Source: CAWFGW01 sp963815495
Lineage (GTDB): Bacteria > Bacteroidota > Bacteroidia > Cytophagales > JAAEPT01
Direction of reading: 5' to 3'
Length of the DNA: 38,237 nucleotides
Assembly (NCBI GenBank): GCA_963815495.1
Contig: CAWFGW010000034.1
Location: 1-38,237, forward strand
Shown: one piece after another, positions 16,929-25,666 of the stretch
How the letters are laid out: the number at the start of each line of letters is the position of its first letter
Position numbering within the stretch: the first letter of the stretch is position 1
Made by a program: the position numbers and the translations under genes
The notes under the pieces: generated by a model
Told to the model about the DNA's origin: nothing
Databases searched by the model: none
What the model saw: the letters and a program-made list of their open reading frames with translations, nothing else

Positions 16929-17945
16929 ATGGAAAATCAAAATAAACCAGCTTCAGGCACACCAACAAATTCAGGCACACCAACGAACACACCACCTCCT
17001 GTTCCCCCAAAAAAGAAAAAAGAAGAACCAAAATCAGGTGGTGGAAATAAAGGGATTATCATCGCTTTAGTAATTGTTGTTTTAGCTTTAGGCGGGCTAA
17101 CAGGTTATTTGTTTAACAATAAAAGTGAGTTGGAGGCTACCTTAGCAACACAACAAAATACAATTGAGACAAAAACATCAGAGATTGACAATATGACTAT
17201 TGAGTTAGAAGATCAAATAGCTCGATATGAAAAACTAGCAGCAGATTATGCTGCAATCGGTGAAGAAAACACTGAGTTACTAGAAAAAGCGGAAGCATTA
17301 AGAGCGGAAGTAAAAAAATGGAAGAGTTCTGCTAACTATAACGCTTCGCAACGAAGAAGTTTGGAAAAAGAGTTGGATAAATTAAAAGCAAATGCTCAAG
17401 TTGATCTAATAGCTAAAGACGAAGAATTACAAAGAATTAAACTATTCGCAGATTCATTGAAAGCTTCTAATGATTCTTTACATACAATACAAGGTCAAAT
17501 GGCTGAAGAAAACACAAGCCTTTCGGATTTAGTAAGAGTGGCATCGGTGTTAAAAGTAGAAGACCTAAAGGTTACTGCCATTAATGACAAAAATAAAGAG
17601 TATGATGGTGGGGAATACAAAGCAAAACATATTGATAAATTAAGAGTAAAATTTCATTTAGCAGATAACAAAGTAGCTAAAAAAGATACAAAGGAGTTAA
17701 TTCTTAGAGTTATAGAGCCATCAGGAACTGTTTTGTTCGATTTATCATCAGGCGGTGGTTCATTTACAAATGCGGAAGGTAAAACTGACTTTTACACAGA
17801 CAAGCAAAATGTAACGTTTGACAATTCAAAACAAACAATCACTTTCCTATATAGTAAAGGAAGTGAATATGAAGAAGGAACTTATAAAGTTGAAATATAT
17901 GGTGAGGGCTATTTAATTGGTGAAGGCAGCTTCGTAGTTAAATAA
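16929..17945 (+). CDS. Membrane-anchored coiled-coil protein with C-terminal beta domain
   Basis: This is a 338-residue protein. The cytosolic N-terminus is proline- and lysine-rich (PPPVPPKKKK, residues 22-31) and contains a doubled GTPTN unit. A single transmembrane helix spans about 42-62, a long acidic/basic coiled coil runs about 65-205 (SELEATLATQQNTIETKTSE onward), and a C-terminal domain of about 120 residues is rich in beta strands (EYKAKHIDKLRVKFHLADNK, KELILRVIEPSGTVLFDL, EGTYKVEIYGEGYLIGEGSF). The C-terminus resembles a small periplasmic beta-sandwich. No named family was recognised. It ends 20 bases before a strong bidirectional hairpin. Confidence 0.75.
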   Translation: MENQNKPASGTPTNSGTPTNTPPPVPPKKKKEEPKSGGGNKGIIIALVIVVLALGGLTGYLFNNKSELEATLATQQNTIETKTSEIDNMTIELEDQIARYEKLAADYAAIGEENTELLEKAEALRAEVKKWKSSANYNASQRRSLEKELDKLKANAQVDLIAKDEELQRIKLFADSLKASNDSLHTIQGQMAEENTSLSDLVRVASVLKVEDLKVTAINDKNKEYDGGEYKAKHIDKLRVKFHLADNKVAKKDTKELILRVIEPSGTVLFDLSSGGGSFTNAEGKTDFYTDKQNVTFDNSKQTITFLYSKGSEYEEGTYKVEIYGEGYLIGEGSFVVK

Positions 17946-17965
17946 TACACTAGAAAATTAAAATA

Positions 17966-17999
17966 AAAAGACCCATTCAACATTTTGAGTGGGTCTTTT
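17966..17999. terminator. Bidirectional rho-independent terminator
   Basis: The arms AAAAGACCCATTCA (17966-17979) and TGAGTGGGTCTTTT (17986-17999) form a 14-base stem with a single T-G wobble and a 6-base loop. A-runs and T-runs flank it on both sides. It sits between two convergent genes (stops at 17945 and 18002) and can serve both. Confidence 0.9.
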
Positions 18000-18001
18000 C
18001 T

Positions 18002-18361
18002 TTACTCTTTAATTTGTTTGGCTGCTTTTTTTTCAGATTCTCTATGAGCTTTCCATTTTTTTAATTGATCTTTTGTAAGCGTTTTATTAAAAATACTTTT
18101 ATATACTTCTTTTTGCTTTTTCTTTTCAGCCTTGATTAACTCTTTTTTTCCTTCATGTTTCATTTCAAAAGTTTTTATCGCTTCATATCTAGTGATTAGC
18201 GCATTTTTTAAAGTGATAATTTGTTCTGGGGTTAGGGTTAATACACTTTGTATTTCTTCCATTTTTTTAAGTGCCTTAATTTCTGAAGTGGGTTTTTCTG
18301 TTTGGCCAGTACAGCCTAAGTAAATGATTAAAAAGAGAAGTGAAGCAGCGATTTTTTTCAT
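18002..18361 (-). CDS. Small lipoprotein with LTxxQ-type motifs
   Basis: This 119-residue protein has a lipoprotein signal (YLGC, Cys17) and an all-helical, lysine-rich mature part. LTPEQIITLKN and, 50 residues later, LTKDQLKKWK are paired LTxxQ-like motifs as in the Spy/CpxP family of periplasmic chaperones/stress sensors, in line with a helical hairpin. The family resemblance is by motif only. It is convergent with the coiled-coil gene and shares the terminator at 17966-17999; it is divergent from the WYL regulator. Confidence 0.7.
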   Translation of the reverse strand: MKKIAASLLFLIIYLGCTGQTEKPTSEIKALKKMEEIQSVLTLTPEQIITLKNALITRYEAIKTFEMKHEGKKELIKAEKKKQKEVYKSIFNKTLTKDQLKKWKAHRESEKKAAKQIKE

Positions 18362-18452
18362 GGTACTTGAAGATTTAGTTTAGATGGAATTTAAAAATTA
18401 ATCAGATACCAATTATGAATAGAGTAATTAAATATTTTAATATTTTCGGCTT

Positions 18453-19355
18453 ATGGCCATTCATGGAAAAATAAAAAGATATTTTTTAATTATCGATAAA
18501 ATTAGTAGGCTCGGATATTCTACTTTGAAAGAGCTTCAAGACTATTTACTTACTTATGATTTAGAAATCTCAAGAAGAACATTTGTGCGTGATTTGGCAG
18601 AAATTAGATATGAGTTTGGAATTGAAATTATTTATGATCACTTCAGAAGAGGATATACTATTGACAAAGAAAATAGCCGTGATTTAGATACGATATCGCG
18701 GTTATTACAAACCGCAATAAGTACAGAAGCCGTGTTGGACAATATTCATGATTCGAAAAAAATGATGAGTTTTATAGACTACGGAAGCGATGTGGAACTA
18801 AAAGGAATGGAACTTTTTGAGCCGCTACTTAAAGCTGTAAAAGAATACCGGGTAGTGAGTTTTAAACACGAAAACTATAACACGGAAACCATTAAGCCTT
18901 ATGAGTTAAGTCCATATCTCTTGAAGGAATATCAAAAACGATGGTATGTTGTGGGAACCGTCAACGGAACAGAAAAAATTCGAACATTTGGTATTGACCG
19001 AATAGAAGATTTTAAATTGTTGTCCAAGACTTTTAAACGAAATGAAAGCCTTAACCCAAAACCTTATTTTGATGATATCATTGGGCTAAATTATTCAGAA
19101 TATGAGGTGGAGCAGGTAGAGATTAAGTTAACTAATCTACAAGCAAAGTATTTATTAGCTCATCCCATTCATAAAACGCAACGAGTTATTAATGATTTAG
19201 ATGAAGGTATAGTAATGGAATACACGCTGAAGCCAAACTACGAATTTCAAGAACGCTTGCTCATGTATGGTAAAAATGTTACCGTTTTAAAACCTTCGTG
19301 GTTAAGAAGTTTAATGAAAGAAAAGTTGAAGGAAGCTTTAGAGAATTATTATTGA
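18453..19355 (+). CDS. WYL-domain transcriptional regulator
   Basis: This 300-residue protein has an N-terminal winged helix-turn-helix (KELQDYLLTYDLEISRRTFVRDLAEIRYEFGI, about 25-60), a central WYL domain with YQKRWYVVGTVNGTEKIRTFGIDRI (about 164-190), and a C-terminal WCX-type region (LTNLQAKYLLAHPIHKTQRV to EKLKEALENYY). WYL proteins are ligand-sensing regulators, often of nucleic-acid or DNA-damage responses. The target cannot be read from the sequence; the neighbouring polyene cluster is one candidate, by position only. Its TGA overlaps the 3' end of a convergent small gene by 7 bases. Confidence 0.9.
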   Translation: MAIHGKIKRYFLIIDKISRLGYSTLKELQDYLLTYDLEISRRTFVRDLAEIRYEFGIEIIYDHFRRGYTIDKENSRDLDTISRLLQTAISTEAVLDNIHDSKKMMSFIDYGSDVELKGMELFEPLLKAVKEYRVVSFKHENYNTETIKPYELSPYLLKEYQKRWYVVGTVNGTEKIRTFGIDRIEDFKLLSKTFKRNESLNPKPYFDDIIGLNYSEYEVEQVEIKLTNLQAKYLLAHPIHKTQRVINDLDEGIVMEYTLKPNYEFQERLLMYGKNVTVLKPSWLRSLMKEKLKEALENYY

Positions 19356-19525
19356 ATCTTGCCTTTTTTTTCAAGCAACAAATAAACAATTGCAGTGATT
19401 ACACTAAAAAAAATAGCGCAGACCGTCCAGACTAACTTTGCTTCATTCGATTTAGAAGTGTCTTGCCAAACGTTATAAATTACCCATATAGCAGCGATAA
19501 GACCAATTAGATATAAAGCACTCAT
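19349..19525 (-). CDS. Small two-helix membrane protein (PLDc_N-like)
   Basis: This 58-residue protein starts at ATG 19525 and stops at TAA 19349-19351. Two hydrophobic helices (about residues 3-19, ALYLIGLIAAIWVIYNV, and 33-51, WTVCAIFFSVITAIVYLLL) are joined by a short charged loop with a conserved-looking KLVW. The pattern of a helix, a charged D-T-S-K loop, K-x-x-W and a helix ending IVYLLL resembles the phospholipase D nuclease N-terminal (PLDc_N) mini-domain common as stand-alone proteins in Bacteroidota. It overlaps the WYL gene tail by 7 bases, convergently. It lies just downstream of the polyene cluster and may be its last transcribed gene. Confidence 0.65.
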   Translation of the reverse strand: MSALYLIGLIAAIWVIYNVWQDTSKSNEAKLVWTVCAIFFSVITAIVYLLLEKKGKIQ

Positions 19526-19568
19526 TTTTTTCTTTTTAATTAATGAAAGGTGAATTTAAAAAAAAAAC

Positions 19569-21095
19569 TTAAGTGACCTCACTCATTGCCTCAATTTCTT
19601 TATCCATACCAACCATAGCATGAGTGGTTACTAAAGCGCTCATGCTTACTCCTACTACACCGTGCACGTTGAGGTTTTGTCCGGTTAGATATAGGTTTGG
19701 TATTTTTGTTTTAGGATGTAAAAATGTTTTGAGTGGTGATTTATAATCTTTCATAATCCCATACATGGAGCCGTCTTTTGTGCCGATGTAATCTCTAAAA
19801 GTAAGTGGTGTTGAGGTTTCGTAACCTGTGATGTTTCCTTCTACTTCAGGTATTTTCTTCACTAAAAGAGCAATAATCTTTTCCGCTTTATTTTTTTTGA
19901 ATTGTTCGTATTGAGCAGTTCTTGAATCGGTTTTTTCTGGGTAATTTCTATAGGTTTTTTCCCAATGTTTAACCTCATCATAATGCATATAAGACATAAC
20001 AATTAAACTGTCAGCATGTGTGGGTGACTTCGTGTTTGCTGGACTAAAAATAGCGATACCTTTTGGCCATTCTTCTTCGGTGTATTCATGTGCCGTCCAA
20101 ATATTTTCTTTGTTTACGCAGTAATACGTATTGTAATTCATGAACGGAACAGCTTCTTTCTTAAGCGCGATGTAAACGATAAAAACGGATGCGCCATTTT
20201 CAAGTTGTTGAATGCGGTTGATATATGCTTTGCGGATAACCCCAGTTTCAATTAAATCTAAGGTATTTGAAGGGTGAATGTTGCTAATGAAATTTGCTCC
20301 ATAAATAGTTTGATCAGAAGCTAGTTTCACCGAGGTTGCTTTCCCTTCTTCGACTATTATTTTTTCTACTCTTGCATGATTAATCATTGTGCCTCCTAAA
20401 GCTTTTATTTTTTTTGTTAGGGCTTTTTCAATTTGAGCACCTCCATTAATACATTTCCATGAAGATGAAATGTAAGAATCGGAGATAAGTGCATGCACAT
20501 AGAGAGGTGTTTTGTCCGCTACACCAGCATAAAGTAAGTTGGCGCCAGCAAAAATTGCCCTCAGTTTTTCGTTGTTTGTTATGGAGTTAATAAATGCTGA
20601 TGTGTCAGTTTCAATTGAATCGGAAAAAGCAAGTTCCTTCGGAGGTAGTTTTAAATTGTAAAGTGGAAACTCAGTAACTATTCGTTTGATGGTGTTAAAA
20701 TAGGTGTGTATGGCATCACTTTCTTCTGGAAATAGCTTTAATAAGTAGTTTGTGAAATTCTCATAACCTTGAATATGACTATATTCCACATCCCAATCCT
20801 CAAAGTATATTTTATCATAAGCTGTATCCATTTTTAGAAGGTTTAACTCATCATAAATTCCTAAATACTTAAAAATTTTATAAAGATTTTGGCCTTTATC
20901 TAAACTTCCTATATAATGAATACCTGTATCAAAAATGCGTTTGTGTCGAGAGAAAATTTGAAGGCAACCACCAAACTGACGGTTTTTTTCCAATACACAA
21001 ATACTTAATCCTTTTCTCAATAATAAAAGCGCAGATAATAAACCACCTAGTCCACCGCCTATGATTACTACGTCAAACTTTTTATCACTCGCCAT
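19569..21095 (-). CDS. FAD-dependent oxidoreductase, CrtI/RetSat-like
   Basis: This 508-residue flavoprotein has an N-terminal dinucleotide-binding motif (VVIIGGGLGGLLSALLLLRKG), ExxRxGGC-like ENKRQFGG region (EKNRQFGGCLQIF), GIHYIGS, and the C-terminal FAD signature LYLTGQNLNVHGVVGVSMSAL. This is the phytoene desaturase/carotene isomerase/retinol saturase superfamily. In aryl polyene and flexirubin loci such an enzyme may saturate, desaturate or isomerise the chain; the exact step is inference. It overlaps the exporter gene by 11 bases and is the last of the 18-gene minus-strand array. Confidence 0.85.
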   Translation of the reverse strand: MASDKKFDVVIIGGGLGGLLSALLLLRKGLSICVLEKNRQFGGCLQIFSRHKRIFDTGIHYIGSLDKGQNLYKIFKYLGIYDELNLLKMDTAYDKIYFEDWDVEYSHIQGYENFTNYLLKLFPEESDAIHTYFNTIKRIVTEFPLYNLKLPPKELAFSDSIETDTSAFINSITNNEKLRAIFAGANLLYAGVADKTPLYVHALISDSYISSSWKCINGGAQIEKALTKKIKALGGTMINHARVEKIIVEEGKATSVKLASDQTIYGANFISNIHPSNTLDLIETGVIRKAYINRIQQLENGASVFIVYIALKKEAVPFMNYNTYYCVNKENIWTAHEYTEEEWPKGIAIFSPANTKSPTHADSLIVMSYMHYDEVKHWEKTYRNYPEKTDSRTAQYEQFKKNKAEKIIALLVKKIPEVEGNITGYETSTPLTFRDYIGTKDGSMYGIMKDYKSPLKTFLHPKTKIPNLYLTGQNLNVHGVVGVSMSALVTTHAMVGMDKEIEAMSEVT

Positions 21096-24000
21096 TCATC
21101 AAAATTAATCTTTTACACATTTTATCTCTTATTTCTTTAGACTGATTTCTATAGTCTGTTACTGTAATAGGTTCTAATCCTTCAATTCTTACTCTTGATT
21201 GATTAAAAAGAAATTTGTGTCGCGATAATCCTTGATACCCTCCGGAGATGACATGGGGCACCAATGGACAATTTAACTCTTGAGCCATTAAAAAGGCTCC
21301 TTTTTTAAATCGATGAATTTCTCCGTCTGGTGTGCGTCTACCTTCTGGGAAGATCAGAATAGAGAATCCTTCATCGAGCCGTTCTTTTACTTTTTGATGA
21401 ATTTTTTCTGTCGACCAATTGGAGTTGATATATCCTGCTTTGCGGATAAGGTAGCCATATATGTAGTTGTTAAATACATCTTGATTACCAATTAATACAG
21501 TGTTTTCTTTTTTTGATAAAAATATCGGGATATCAACTATTGATTGGTGGTTACAAATAAAAATGGAAGGAGTTCTCGTTTGTATCTTTGGGTTATTCCA
21601 TCTGATGTCAAGGTCGAAGGCACTTTTACAAATGATAATAGAACCGAGTCTAATAAGCCTATTTATTAATTTTCTACGAAAGGTCGCATTCATCGGTATG
21701 ACACATAAAATAAAAGTAATGAGTGAAATGAAACTACCTCCCCAAAATAGCGTGCCGTAAACACTCATACTATGTAATACATTTCTGTAGTTAATATTTA
21801 ATAAAAAGGGTAGTAGAACAATTGAAAGGAGGAAAACGGTGCAAATACCTATAATTGAAGTTTGCGCGATTGAGGTTAATACGGGATGTTTTGCTGATAA
21901 TAAAACACCAATGCCAATAAGTGTAGTGACGGTAGAAAAAGTAATTGCTTGTTTATTTATCGTTAGTGAAGTTGAGTTATTTTGTGTGTGGCTAATAAAA
22001 ATAGAGTAGTCAATGCCTAAACCAAAGATAAAAGAGATAACGATGAGGTTGAAAATGTTGAGCTGAATACCGAGCTGCGCAATGATTCCCAGTGATGTAA
22101 AGCAGGATAAAAAAATGATTAATAAGGTAATGATTGTCTGTTTGACATTTCGGAACGTGATAAAAAAGATGACAAAGACAATTGCCCCTGAAATATATGT
22201 TAATTTATCCAGCGAGGTTTGAATGAGTGAAACAAGTTCATGTACAAATGCTTGCTTGTCGTAGATGAAAAAATCTTTTTGGTTTGCAAATGAATTGTAA
22301 AAGGTTGTTCTATCTTCTTGTTTTACGTTGACAATAGTGGTGATGAAACAACTATCGCTCGTGTAAACAATCAAGTTGTCAAAGGCTTTATTAATTGGAC
22401 TCGGATTTATCTCTAGAGTAAATTCTGACGATAAGGAACTTTGAAACCAGGTTTTAAAAGGGATAAATGTTTTGGAAGAAAAGCCAACTTGATTTGCAGC
22501 TTCATCAAGATGTGTGAAAAGTGAATCTACTTTTTGTTTGGTCCAGTACTTTTTCCAATTGTGTAAACTGTTTTTTTGTGCGGATTCCGCAGATAGCCAT
22601 TGGTTTGGGCTAAAAATGGAAAGCTCAAAAGGAGCTGCTTGCAATTCTTGATAGAGCTTCGCTGATTTTTTAATCGCATCGTTAAACGATTGACCACTAA
22701 CTACAAAAAATGTTTTTTTCTCTGGATAGTTGCTAACCTCACCAACGCGTTTTTCTCTTTCTTTAAGATCAGCAGAGAGGTAGTTGAGCGATTCCAAACT
22801 GTCCATAAAGCGAACTGGTGGAGAAGAAAAAGTTAGTATAAGTGAACCGATGAACAATAAAATGGCGAAAGCATTTATCCATTTAGAAGAAAAATTAATT
22901 GATGTCCTTTTGAAGGTTAATCCCTGATGAGGGAGTTGAGGTAATATGATTAAACACACTAGTGCTGCAATGATTAAAGAAAAGCCTAAAAACAAACCTA
23001 ATTGTTGAATACCAGTCACAGGAATTAAATAGAGTAAAAAGAATGATCCCGTAGTGGTGAACACGGCACTTAAGAGCGGTTTACTAATTTCTTTGATGGT
23101 TTTAATTCGGTTTTCATCTACATGAAACAACCAGTGAATCGCATAATCAATACTTATTCCCAGAAATATAGTACCGAAAGAAATGGTAATGACTGAAAGT
23201 TCTTTAAAGAAAATGCTGGTAATAAACAGACCAAAAATTCCCCCTAAAATGGAAGGTAAAAACACATAGAGGAAATTTAAGAAATGACCTTTTAGCCCCC
23301 AGAAAATCAATACGATGATTAAAATTAAAGCCAAGGGCATACTTAGTCGAATGTCCGATTTAATTTGTTCTGCATTTTCCAAAGCAACCAATATACCGCC
23401 ATAGGTTGTGACTTTAACGGCTTGGTATTTCTGCTCAACGCGCTGTGTGACTTCTTCGAGATGAGTTTTTAGTTCTGTGTTTTTTTCTATTTCACCAATG
23501 GGATTTTTTGATTCAATAAAAACTAAAGCAGCCTGATGATCTTTTGAGAAAAAGTAGCCATCAACTACATCCATACCCATAGAACCTTTAATCTTAGCTA
23601 ATTCTTGAAATTGGTGATCAGAAAATCCCAAAGGGTCATTTTGTATTTTTGTCCTATTCACAAACCCCAAAGGATTTTTTAATTGGTCAAACTGATTTTG
23701 AATGGCAACTTGAATTTTTTCTCTTGACCAGAGTGGTTGATGAAGCGAATCAAAATGAAAAGGCGTTTCATAAATGATGTTTTTAATCATTAAGTCGACA
23801 TCATAGATTTCTTCTTTGTAACGCAGGTTGGCGATCAATGAAGTGTCTTGATTTAACAGCTGAACAAATGTTTCTACACATGCAATTAGCGAGTCTTCAG
23901 ATCCTTCTTGCTGAGTAAATGTGATGACGATGTTGTTAAGAATTTTATCAGCATTGGTGTAAGAGGAAATTTGCTTTGAAAATGCAGTTTGGGGTAAAAA

Positions 24001-24141
24001 ATCTTGTGTTTTCTGTGAAAATTTTTGATTTGAAATAAAAAAGATAGCAAGAAATAAACAACCAAGAATCACACTAAATAAGGCTATTCTTCTTTTTTTT
24101 AAAAAAATAAATGTACGTTCAAAAAGCTGTTTATTACCCAT
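21085..24141 (-). CDS. MMPL/RND-type exporter fused to a PlsC-like acyltransferase
   Basis: In this 1018-residue protein residues 1 to about 790 form an MMPL-type lipid exporter: one helix near the N-terminus, a periplasmic domain, a bundle of helices (LALILIIVLIFWG, then HFLNFLYVFLPSILGGIFGLF), a second periplasmic domain and a second bundle with FGLGIDYSIFISH. Residues about 800-1018 form a lysophosphatidic acid acyltransferase-like domain with NHQSIVD (H865, D870) and FPEGRRTPDG (from about 931). It probably acylates the aryl polyene onto a carrier and transfers it across the inner membrane. Relatives in aryl polyene clusters encode these functions as exporter and acyltransferase; here they are one polypeptide. 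Confidence 0.9.
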   Translation of the reverse strand: MGNKQLFERTFIFLKKRRIALFSVILGCLFLAIFFISNQKFSQKTQDFLPQTAFSKQISSYTNADKILNNIVITFTQQEGSEDSLIACVETFVQLLNQDTSLIANLRYKEEIYDVDLMIKNIIYETPFHFDSLHQPLWSREKIQVAIQNQFDQLKNPLGFVNRTKIQNDPLGFSDHQFQELAKIKGSMGMDVVDGYFFSKDHQAALVFIESKNPIGEIEKNTELKTHLEEVTQRVEQKYQAVKVTTYGGILVALENAEQIKSDIRLSMPLALILIIVLIFWGLKGHFLNFLYVFLPSILGGIFGLFITSIFFKELSVITISFGTIFLGISIDYAIHWLFHVDENRIKTIKEISKPLLSAVFTTTGSFFLLYLIPVTGIQQLGLFLGFSLIIAALVCLIILPQLPHQGLTFKRTSINFSSKWINAFAILLFIGSLILTFSSPPVRFMDSLESLNYLSADLKEREKRVGEVSNYPEKKTFFVVSGQSFNDAIKKSAKLYQELQAAPFELSIFSPNQWLSAESAQKNSLHNWKKYWTKQKVDSLFTHLDEAANQVGFSSKTFIPFKTWFQSSLSSEFTLEINPSPINKAFDNLIVYTSDSCFITTIVNVKQEDRTTFYNSFANQKDFFIYDKQAFVHELVSLIQTSLDKLTYISGAIVFVIFFITFRNVKQTIITLLIIFLSCFTSLGIIAQLGIQLNIFNLIVISFIFGLGIDYSIFISHTQNNSTSLTINKQAITFSTVTTLIGIGVLLSAKHPVLTSIAQTSIIGICTVFLLSIVLLPFLLNINYRNVLHSMSVYGTLFWGGSFISLITFILCVIPMNATFRRKLINRLIRLGSIIICKSAFDLDIRWNNPKIQTRTPSIFICNHQSIVDIPIFLSKKENTVLIGNQDVFNNYIYGYLIRKAGYINSNWSTEKIHQKVKERLDEGFSILIFPEGRRTPDGEIHRFKKGAFLMAQELNCPLVPHVISGGYQGLSRHKFLFNQSRVRIEGLEPITVTDYRNQSKEIRDKMCKRLILMNGE

Positions 24142-25318
24142 TCAACTTTGTTTTCTTGGAAATTAAATAATAAGAAATTGCTCCCGAAATGAGTGCTAAA
24201 CCTATTGACAAGACCATGCTACCTATAAAATAGGTGTAGGAATTGTGTTTAATAGTATCAAAGTTTAATTCCCATAGATCATGAAATTCTATAAATGGTT
24301 CATTCAATATTAATGTACCTGTTTGAAGAGATAGATACAAAACCAAAGGAATAAAAGGTGGAAAGCTCACGTTAGAAGCAAAAATGGTGAGGGCTTTATT
24401 CAACCGAAATAATAGTGCCCCCCCAATGGCCATACCTGTGTGAAAGCCCCAAAAAGGACTTAGTCCACAAAAAACCCCATAAGCTACGGAAATAGATTTT
24501 TTGAGCGTTGATTCATTTTTTACCCAAATTAAATCTTCCCAAATCTGCTTTAGGTTTTTCTTTCGCAGCTTTTTCACAAACAATAACGGGCGATAATATG
24601 CCAATGCTAAAAAGACTAATACTGCATTAGTGATGCTCACACGTGTAAAGTCTTCTACTGGTTTAAAATGTGTAATGCGGTCTTTAGGATAAAGTACCGT
24701 GATAGGCACATAGGTGACATTCACTCCATTCCAAGCGGCTTTTACAATCACCTCTACCTCAAACCCAAATTTCTTTGAAAAGAATTGTGTACTTTTTATG
24801 AAACTTAGTGGATATAACCGAAATCCTGATTGTGTGTCAGGTAAAGTTTGTCCCGTTTCTATCATGTACCAAAAGTTGGAGTTTTTATGACCAAAACTAC
24901 TTTTTTTTGGTATGTCTACTGCACTTTCCATATTACGCGCACCAACGATGAGTGAATTCGGTTCTTGGGCAATTTTATCTAAGAATGGTCCAAAATCTTT
25001 TGCCAAATGTTGTCCATCGGAGTCAATGGTGATGGCGTAACTAAATCCTTGCTCTAATGCTAGCTCAAATCCGATTCTAAGTGCATTACCTTTGCCCTGA
25101 TTTTTTTCTTCATGATGAATTATTAAAAAGCCATGCTCAAATTGGCATAAAATGTCAGATGTAGCATCGGTAGATCCATCATCTACGACAATTACTTTGT
25201 TGGTATAATGAAACACATCGACCAAAACAGCCTTTAATTTTGGCGCATTGTTGTATGTAGGAATGATTACACAACAATTTAGCTCGTCAAATTTAGTACG
25301 TATCTCAGCTGAATTCAT
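24134..25318 (-). CDS. GT2 glycosyltransferase fused to DUF2062
   Basis: This 394-residue protein has a GT2 family N-terminal domain (VIIPTYNNAPKLKAVL, VVDDGSTDAT, the DxD-like TIDSDGQH, QSGFRLYP), resembling dolichol-phosphate-mannose synthase type enzymes, then a membrane-associated DUF2062 domain (AYGVFCGLSPFWGFHTGMAIG to SNVSFPPFIPLVLYLSL, about 275-330) and a final hydrophobic helix. It likely transfers a sugar to a lipid or polyene. The DUF2062 fusion is common in Bacteroidota pigment loci. It overlaps the dehydratase gene by 14 bases and the exporter by 8. Confidence 0.85.
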   Translation of the reverse strand: MNSAEIRTKFDELNCCVIIPTYNNAPKLKAVLVDVFHYTNKVIVVDDGSTDATSDILCQFEHGFLIIHHEEKNQGKGNALRIGFELALEQGFSYAITIDSDGQHLAKDFGPFLDKIAQEPNSLIVGARNMESAVDIPKKSSFGHKNSNFWYMIETGQTLPDTQSGFRLYPLSFIKSTQFFSKKFGFEVEVIVKAAWNGVNVTYVPITVLYPKDRITHFKPVEDFTRVSITNAVLVFLALAYYRPLLFVKKLRKKNLKQIWEDLIWVKNESTLKKSISVAYGVFCGLSPFWGFHTGMAIGGALLFRLNKALTIFASNVSFPPFIPLVLYLSLQTGTLILNEPFIEFHDLWELNFDTIKHNSYTYFIGSMVLSIGLALISGAISYYLISKKTKLNG

Positions 25319-25661
25319 AAAGGCATTTTAATTTACTAAAGATTACGTTGTCTTTTTGGGCAATCGCGTTAATTGTGAGGGTAGCACCTTCTTTTTTCCA
25401 TTGAATCGAAAGCTCAAAATAGGGTGTGGTTTGGGGAAGAATTGGTGCTAAAAACTTAATGTTGGAGGCAGATTTAAAAGTCATTGTCTGTGAATGCTGT
25501 TGTTTGAGAATCTCCGAAATCATCTCTAAATAATAGACTCCTGGTAAAATAGGTGTTTCAGGAAAATGGCCTTTAAACACTTCATGTAATTCATTTAATT
25601 GAATTGTGCAAATACAACTAGTCTCATTTGCATCAATAATTTGATAGGTATAAAGGCGCAT
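25305..25661 (-). CDS. FabZ-like hotdog dehydratase, 3-hydroxyacyl-ACP
   Basis: This 118-residue single hotdog protein contains KGHFPETPILPGVYYLEMISE. The catalytic His (H32) and Glu (E46) of the FabA/FabZ family align with GHFPxxPxxPGVxxxE. It would dehydrate beta-hydroxyacyl-ACP intermediates to build the conjugated chain. Aryl polyene clusters carry two such enzymes (ApeI and ApeP types), and a second hotdog is at 31491 here. Which corresponds to which is not certain. It is coupled to the glycosyltransferase gene (14-base overlap). Confidence 0.8.
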   Translation of the reverse strand: MRLYTYQIIDANETSCICTIQLNELHEVFKGHFPETPILPGVYYLEMISEILKQQHSQTMTFKSASNIKFLAPILPQTTPYFELSIQWKKEGATLTINAIAQKDNVIFSKLKCLYEFS

Positions 25662-25666
25662 TTAAT

